Positions 6,365-10,174 of a DNA stretch of 10,174 nucleotides are shown here, piece by piece (position 1 is the first letter of the stretch; every line of letters starts with the position of its first letter). Position numbers and translations under genes: made by a program. The stretch comes from CAZGSG01 sp964528095 (GTDB lineage Bacteria; Bacteroidota; Bacteroidia; Chitinophagales; Chitinophagaceae): positions 1 through 10,174 of the forward strand of contig CAZGSG010000213.1 in the NCBI GenBank assembly GCA_964528095.1, given 5' to 3'. The notes under the pieces are model-generated. The model did no database searches and had not been told where the DNA came from. It saw only the letters and a program-made list of their open reading frames with translations.

Positions 6365-6988
6365 ATGATGAATGCCATAGTTAACGAAAACGACATTAGT
6401 GCACTGGTAAAAAAAGATAAACTATTTGCCGGGATATACCGGCAACACAAAGCGCCGCCAAACTGGTCGAGACCACAGGGGTTTGTTTCCTTAACGAAGA
6501 TCATCCTGGAACAGCAGGTGAGCCTGGCTTCGGCCAATGCGCATTTTATTATGCTCAGCAACTATATAAAAGAAGTTGACCCGGTCAATATATTGAAATT
6601 GTCTGACGAGGAAATGCGCAATTGCCAGGTAAGTCGTCAGAAGTCAACCTATCTGCGTGTTTTGTCCACGGCCATTCTTGATAAAAGTATTGATATAGAA
6701 CAACTGCAATACCTGGGCGAAGCAGAGGTGAGAAAACAGTTGACGGCTATAAAAGGCATTGGAAACTGGACCACGGATATTTATCTTATGTTTTGTTTAC
6801 AGGCTAAAGATATTTTTCCCATTGGGGATATAGCGATAGTCAATACGGTGAAAGACCTCACCCCCGCAAAAACAAGGGAAGAGATCATCTCCTTAGCAGA
6901 AAAATGGAAGCCATTGCGATCGCTCGCCACTTATTTTTTGTGGCACCATTACCTGAGTAAGAAGACTAAGAAAGCGGCTGGTATGTAA
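6365..6988 (+). CDS. AlkA-like DNA-3-methyladenine glycosylase (HhH-GPD superfamily)
   Basis: This base-excision repair enzyme would cleave the N-glycosidic bond of alkylated purines in the cytoplasm. From the ATG at 6365 it has 207 residues, the common size of short AlkA-type proteins that lack the extended N-terminal domain of E. coli AlkA. The helix-hairpin-helix is visible as LTAIKGIGNWTTDIYLMF (126-143), with the KGIG turn that grips the DNA backbone. It is followed by DIFPIGDIAIV, in which the GD aspartate (Asp155) is the predicted catalytic residue. An upstream EQQVS segment (49-53) is the typical '(L/E)QQ(V/I)S' helix motif. The reading frame is open back to a TTG at 6317, which would add 16 residues, but that codon lies within a strong hairpin. 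Paired ATG codons at 6365 and 6368 are more likely. No clear promoter was found, so read-through from the glycosyltransferase gene 112 bases upstream is possible. Confidence 0.88.
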   Translation: MMNAIVNENDISALVKKDKLFAGIYRQHKAPPNWSRPQGFVSLTKIILEQQVSLASANAHFIMLSNYIKEVDPVNILKLSDEEMRNCQVSRQKSTYLRVLSTAILDKSIDIEQLQYLGEAEVRKQLTAIKGIGNWTTDIYLMFCLQAKDIFPIGDIAIVNTVKDLTPAKTREEIISLAEKWKPLRSLATYFLWHHYLSKKTKKAAGM

Positions 6989-7020
6989 TGAAACGAAGAA
7001 GTTCTTATCCTTAAGAAAAT

Positions 7021-7082
7021 AAAAAGCGGGCTCATGAAATCTCCGGAAAAGGAAATGTCCTTCACAACAAGCCCTGCTTTTT
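7021..7082. terminator. Long bidirectional terminator hairpin between convergent genes
   Basis: AAAAAGCGGGCT (7021-7032) pairs with AGCCCTGCTTTTT (7070-7082), with one bulged base. The A- and T-rich ends give a U-tract in RNA from either strand. The 37-base interior carries a second hairpin, AAGGA/TCCTT around AATG (7049-7062). It sits between the convergent DNA glycosylase (plus, ends 6988) and Rnk-like gene (minus, ends 7134), as expected for a shared intrinsic terminator. The interior is longer than in most terminators. Confidence 0.7.
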
Positions 7083-7133
7083 ACCAAATTTGTGCTGCTA
7101 TACATTAGGGTTTTATGACCCGTATCGGCCAAT

Positions 7134-7544
7134 CTACAGCATGTGTTCGCTGTTATTTACTTCTTTGATATAAAATAATTTTTCACCTGATGGCATTTGC
7201 CAACTGACTTCCTGCCCCTTGCTATAACCGATTAACGCAATTCCCAGTGGCGCAAAAACCGATAGCCGTTCTTTATTCAGATCAGCCATATGAGGCAGGA
7301 CCAGCCTGAATTTAAATCGGCGGCCTGTATTTTTCTCTTCAACTATTATTTCTGAATTGAGACGTACAACATCTGCGGGAATATCTTCCCTTTTTTCTAC
7401 TATTAATGCCAGCTTTAGTTCCTCCTGTAATTGTTCGGCAATTTTGCTCTCAGGAGAAATGGTATCGAGCCTGGCGTGTACGTACTTTTTTAACAATTCA
7501 TGATCGTCCTTTACGAGGACGAGTTTGGTTTTTATTGTGTTCAT
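7134..7544 (-). CDS. GreA/GreB C-terminal-domain protein, Rnk-like
   Basis: The protein has 136 residues and its C-terminal part (about 54-130) is the FKBP-like domain of Gre factors. The pattern SVFAPLGIALIGYSKGQEVSW (95-115, shown here as SVFAPLGIALIG then YSKGQEVSW) and the closing LFYIKEV (123-129) match the usual '(S/A)PLG.ALLG...GDEV.W...' run. The N-terminus (about 10-50) is a short helical stretch, far too small for the 75-residue coiled coil that carries the acidic catalytic tip in GreA. It should therefore not stimulate transcript cleavage. It resembles Rnk-type proteins, which bind RNA polymerase near the secondary channel and compete with Gre and DksA factors. The gene starts 6 bases after the stop of the glutamate synthase-like gene and is surely in its operon. 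The long hairpin at 7021-7082 lies just downstream. The family is secure; the role in this organism is inference. Confidence 0.85.
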   Translation of the reverse strand: MNTIKTKLVLVKDDHELLKKYVHARLDTISPESKIAEQLQEELKLALIVEKREDIPADVVRLNSEIIVEEKNTGRRFKFRLVLPHMADLNKERLSVFAPLGIALIGYSKGQEVSWQMPSGEKLFYIKEVNNSEHML

Positions 7545-7550
7545 TTTTTA

Positions 7551-9113
7551 TTAATTTAATATTGCTGGTTTATTTTTTAAATCAGGGAATTTTTTTAATT
7601 CATAGATCTCTTCAAAATTTTTTGTCTCGGAAATACTCAACCGGCGAAAAAAATTACTGACAGTTATTTCCTGCAGTGTTTTAAAACCACAGGCTTCCAT
7701 TAATTCTATGGTTGCCCTGATCGTATTTTTATGAAAATTGGCAACACGAACTTTTTTATCTGTGACAGAAAGACCTTTAAATAACGCGGATTCCTGGGTG
7801 GCGATGCCTACGGGACATTTTCCGCTATCACACTTTAATGCCTGTATACAGCCCAGTGAAAACATCATGCCTCTTGCACTATAACAGGCGCTTGCTCCTA
7901 ATGCAAGCGCTTTTAGTATATCGAAGCCGGAAATGATTTTACCTGCTGCGATTAACTTTACCTGGTCTTTTAGCCCATATAGCTGCAATGTCTTTGATGC
8001 GAATGTCAGCGCTTCATACAGGGGCATTCCTACATGATCTGTAAATTCAAGAGGTGCTGCGCCAGTACCTCCTTCAGAACCGTCGATAACAATAAAGTCG
8101 GGGATGATCCCGGTTTTGCGGATATAATAACAGATTTCATGGAATTCCTTCTTGTTACCGATACAGAGTTTAAAACCTACTGGTTTTCCCAATGACAGGT
8201 CCCGTAATGACTCCAGGAAAAGCAGCATTCCTTCTGCGTTGCTGAATGCCGTGTGAGCAGGGGGAGACACAACAGTTGTATGAGCAGCCACATTGCGGAT
8301 AGCTGCTATTTCCGGTGTATTTTTTACTGCGGGCAGTATGCCACCATGCCCGGGTTTGGCCCCCTGTGATAGTTTTAATTCGATCATCCTGATCTCGGGA
8401 CGGATTGCGTTGGCCATAAAAAGCTCGGCATTGAAATGACCATCCTTATCGCGGCATCCAAAATAGCCGGTGCCTATTTGCCAGATCAGGTCACCACCGT
8501 TGAGATGATAAGCGCTAATGCCACCCTCGCCGGTATTTTGTGCAAAACCACCCAGGGCTGCTCCTTCATTCAATGCCTGTATCGCTGTTTTGCTTAATGC
8601 GCCATAGCTCATAGCGCCAATGTTCAGGATGCTGGCAGTGTAAGGCTGACTGCATTGTTCATTGCCAATGGTTACTCTCAGATCTTTTTCTTGCAGCTGA
8701 ACGGGATAGATTGAGTGGGCCACCCATTCATAGCCAGGTTCATTTGGATTGGCCTGCATTCCAAATGCAACAGTCTGGCGCACATTTTTTGCCCGCTGAT
8801 ATACAATCGACCGTTGACGCCTGTTGAATGGTTTTCCATCGGCATCGGATTCAAAAAAGTACTGGCGTATTTCAGGCCTGATAGTTTCCAGGAAATACCG
8901 CAGGTAGGCGATTATCGGATAATTGCGCAGGAGCGAATGTTTTTTTTGCGTTACGTTATAAATGGCAAGCACTAACAAAGGTAGCGTGATCAATAAAGCC
9001 CAGTAATAGCCAGGATTATCGATATAGGCAGATTTTACTACAATAGCGTTTATGAAAACAAGCATTAATATAATAATGCCGCTTGCCGAAACCGGTTGTT
9101 GATTTCGTGACAT
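7551..9113 (-). CDS. FMN-binding glutamate synthase family protein (membrane-anchored GltS-like domain)
   Basis: The protein has 520 residues. Two hydrophobic helices (about 11-29 and 37-55) are followed by the FMN-binding TIM-barrel of glutamate synthases. Landmarks are GAMSYGALSKTA (166-177), NTGEGGIS (193-200), QGAKPGHGGILP (250-261), DGSEGGTGAAP (344-354) and a 3Fe-4S-type cysteine set C422-x5-C428-x4-C433 ending CPVGIATQ. In full GOGAT this domain makes glutamate from 2-oxoglutarate and ammonia using electrons through FMN and the cluster. Here the N-terminal glutaminase domain and the C-terminal beta-helix domain are absent, as in stand-alone archaeal-type and YerD-like proteins. The ammonia source and electron donor are therefore open, and the natural reaction may differ. 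The membrane anchor places the barrel on the cytoplasmic face. It is the first gene of an operon with the Rnk-like gene. A weak -7-like TATTTTTC (plus 9134-9141) lies upstream. Confidence 0.9.
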   Translation of the reverse strand: MSRNQQPVSASGIIILMLVFINAIVVKSAYIDNPGYYWALLITLPLLVLAIYNVTQKKHSLLRNYPIIAYLRYFLETIRPEIRQYFFESDADGKPFNRRQRSIVYQRAKNVRQTVAFGMQANPNEPGYEWVAHSIYPVQLQEKDLRVTIGNEQCSQPYTASILNIGAMSYGALSKTAIQALNEGAALGGFAQNTGEGGISAYHLNGGDLIWQIGTGYFGCRDKDGHFNAELFMANAIRPEIRMIELKLSQGAKPGHGGILPAVKNTPEIAAIRNVAAHTTVVSPPAHTAFSNAEGMLLFLESLRDLSLGKPVGFKLCIGNKKEFHEICYYIRKTGIIPDFIVIDGSEGGTGAAPLEFTDHVGMPLYEALTFASKTLQLYGLKDQVKLIAAGKIISGFDILKALALGASACYSARGMMFSLGCIQALKCDSGKCPVGIATQESALFKGLSVTDKKVRVANFHKNTIRATIELMEACGFKTLQEITVSNFFRRLSISETKNFEEIYELKKFPDLKNKPAILN

Positions 9114-9487
9114 AGTACTACTTTTTTTCTATTGAAAAATACAATAAGGAAACCGTCCCCCGGGTGATGTAATGATTATCAGGCCGGGGTTAGCGTAGCA
9201 AAGGCTTTTTGATTGGAAAAGAAATGAAGCCTGGTAATATAAACGCAAGCGTATTCCGGCAACGTGTAGGCATTGCTGAAAAAAGAAGAAGCTTGTATGG
9301 TAGAAATATTTTCCACTTGATGTAAAATTACGGTATTTATCTTAAAGCAAAGAATGCCAGTTTAGATAAAATAGTATCCTTAATAAATGTAATAGCCTAT
9401 CTCATTGGCTCATATAGCTTTGTTACATAAATCAGCCATATACTTGATCAGTTATCTGTTTAGGTAGCAGATAGTTGCCCGGAATAT

Positions 9488-9528
9488 CAATTGTAATTGG
9501 TCGTCAGAAACGGGTTGGCATATATTTG
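9488..9528 (+). promoter_or_regulatory. Possible distal promoter with overlapping palindrome
   Basis: TATATTTG (9521-9528) is an exact TAnnTTTG match, with a -33-like ATTG (9496-9499) 21 bases upstream. The latter overlaps the palindrome CAATTGTAATTG (9488-9499). It would produce a leader of about 95 bases before the ATG at 9629. It could be a second promoter for the AraC-type gene with an operator over its -33 element, or a chance match in AT-rich sequence. Confidence 0.3.
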
Positions 9529-9564
9529 GTGAGCTGAGTGCATTGTTGATCGTATTATATAACG

Positions 9565-9596
9565 TTTTACCGGTTACAGTTATTTTTTTAGATTTG
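9565..9596 (+). promoter_or_regulatory. Bacteroidota-type promoter for the AraC-type gene
   Basis: TAGATTTG (9589-9596) matches TAnnTTTG exactly and is identical to the -7 element of the VOC gene. A T-rich -33-like TTTT (9565-9568) lies 20 bases upstream. The ATG at 9629 is 32 bases downstream, implying a leader of about 25 bases. Confidence 0.6.
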
Positions 9597-9628
9597 TTCA
9601 GTAAAAATTTATGACCTGACCTTTATTT

Positions 9629-10174
9629 ATGCTCTCTGTCCAAACATACACACCAGCAACATTATCCACCTTTATCAAATCATTCTGGTGTTTAAAAGTG
9701 TCGGATAGTTTAACCAGTCCCTATATAGAAGAAATACTACCGGATGGCCATCATGAGATAATCTTTCACCTGCATTCTTCTCCCACAAGAAAAAGAAAGG
9801 GCAGTAAATGCTGGGATAAAGACCCGGTGGCTTTTTTTGCAGGACAAAACAGGAAAAGTTATACGCAGCTCTTACAGCCCGGGGCAATGATCTATGGTGT
9901 GCGGTTTTATCCTCATACACAGGCCTTGTTTTATAAATTTCCGGCATCGCTTTCTACTGATACCCCAATCCCTCTCCCGGATATTGCAGCAACTGCATCG
10001 CTATGGAATTGTATCTCCGAGTCTCCTAAAGACACATTTGCCAGCCTGGAAACGGAGTTTATTAGGATAATCTCCCGGATGAAAAAACCAGCCGATACGT
10101 TTCTATACGTGAATGAAGCAGTTCGGCAGGTGATCCGCCAAAAAGGAAATGTGAAAATTGGATCTCTTGAAAAA
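9629..10174 (+). CDS. AraC family regulator with DUF6597-type N-terminal domain (3' end outside window)
   Basis: An ATG at 9629 opens a frame that stays open to the window edge, giving 182 residues. An in-frame ATG at 9611 is followed at once by a stop, so 9629 is the start. The sequence matches the N-terminal sensor domain of Bacteroidota AraC proteins. FIKSFWCLKV (15-24) is followed by EEILPDGHHEIIFHLHS (34-50), FFAGQNRKSY (69-78), and PGAMIYGVRFYPHTQALFY (84-102). These correspond to the usual 'W.....LPDG..E.I....' and 'GVRF.P.G...' positions. The window stops at residues GNVKIGSLEK, where the helix-turn-helix region should begin, so the DNA-binding part is not seen. It is separate from the GlxA-type regulator at 815-1792 and of a different sensor class. 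The ligand is unknown. A good promoter element lies upstream. Confidence 0.8.
   Translation, partial: MLSVQTYTPATLSTFIKSFWCLKVSDSLTSPYIEEILPDGHHEIIFHLHSSPTRKRKGSKCWDKDPVAFFAGQNRKSYTQLLQPGAMIYGVRFYPHTQALFYKFPASLSTDTPIPLPDIAATASLWNCISESPKDTFASLETEFIRIISRMKKPADTFLYVNEAVRQVIRQKGNVKIGSLEK

Larger units (their letters stand above)
9114..9628. other. 515-base intergenic region upstream of two divergent genes
   Basis: This gap separates the glutamate synthase-like gene (minus) from the AraC-type gene (plus). The right end (9496-9596) holds promoter-like elements, listed separately. The left part contains two overlapping short open frames on opposite strands: minus 9179-9316 from a GTG (45 residues, ending KAFATLTPA) and plus 9224-9325 from an ATG (33 residues). 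Neither has a recognised family or promoter. Hairpins are possible at 9202-9232 (AGGCTT/AAGCCT) and 9453-9473 (TATCTG/CAGATA). No tRNA or known riboswitch was recognised. Confidence 0.45.

Noticed and set aside
6893..7132. 79-residue minus-strand frame spanning the convergent junction
   Set aside because: It crosses the terminator hairpin and the antisense of the DNA glycosylase C-terminus, with no family resemblance.
8715..8975. 86-residue plus-strand frame
   Set aside because: It is antisense to the N-terminal part of the glutamate synthase-like gene and has no recognisable domain.
9675..9947. 90-residue minus-strand frame
   Set aside because: It is antisense to the DUF6597-type domain of the AraC gene, whose conserved LPDG..E.I and GVRF positions support the plus strand.

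Overview
The window looks like chromosomal DNA of a Bacteroidota member, probably family Chitinophagaceae or a relative. The support is threefold: moderate-to-low GC content; several upstream regions carrying the Bacteroidota -7 element TAnnTTTG with no Shine-Dalgarno sequences; and gene families typical of that phylum (membrane LytTR regulators, FMN-binding glutamate synthase-like proteins, AraC proteins with a DUF6597-type sensor domain, PhnB-like VOC proteins). No rRNA, tRNA, CRISPR array, insertion sequence or phage gene was seen.

Layout. Bases 1-106 (minus) hold the N-terminus of an SRPBCC-type membrane-anchored protein cut by the window edge. Bases 273-695 (minus) encode a PhnB-like VOC protein. 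Bases 815-1792 (plus, divergent) encode a GlxA-type AraC regulator that ends at a hairpin. Bases 2091-3479 (minus) encode a secreted, helix-rich protein of unknown function. Bases 3749-4621 (plus) encode a membrane LytTR regulator. It is followed by three 20-bp tandem repeats and then a membrane glycosyltransferase (4735-6252). Next comes an AlkA-like DNA glycosylase (about 6365-6988). It converges through a long hairpin terminator on a minus-strand operon, where an FMN-binding glutamate synthase-like protein (7551-9113) is followed after 6 bases by a Rnk/GreA-like protein (7134-7544). A 515-base gap precedes the start of a DUF6597/AraC regulator (9629 to the window end).

How the genes may work together. 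The LytTR regulator and the GT39-like enzyme form a plausible pair. The regulator has its own four-helix membrane domain, and the repeats upstream of the transferase have the near-two-helical-turn period expected of LytTR direct-repeat operators. The GlxA/VOC/SRPBCC cluster resembles a small regulator-plus-effector accessory set. The glutamate synthase-like/Rnk-like pair is a tight operon whose functional link is unknown. Nothing here is clearly a new defence or mobile system. The strongest unexplained signals are the 20-bp repeats, the helical secreted protein with its internal motif repeat, and the composite terminator.
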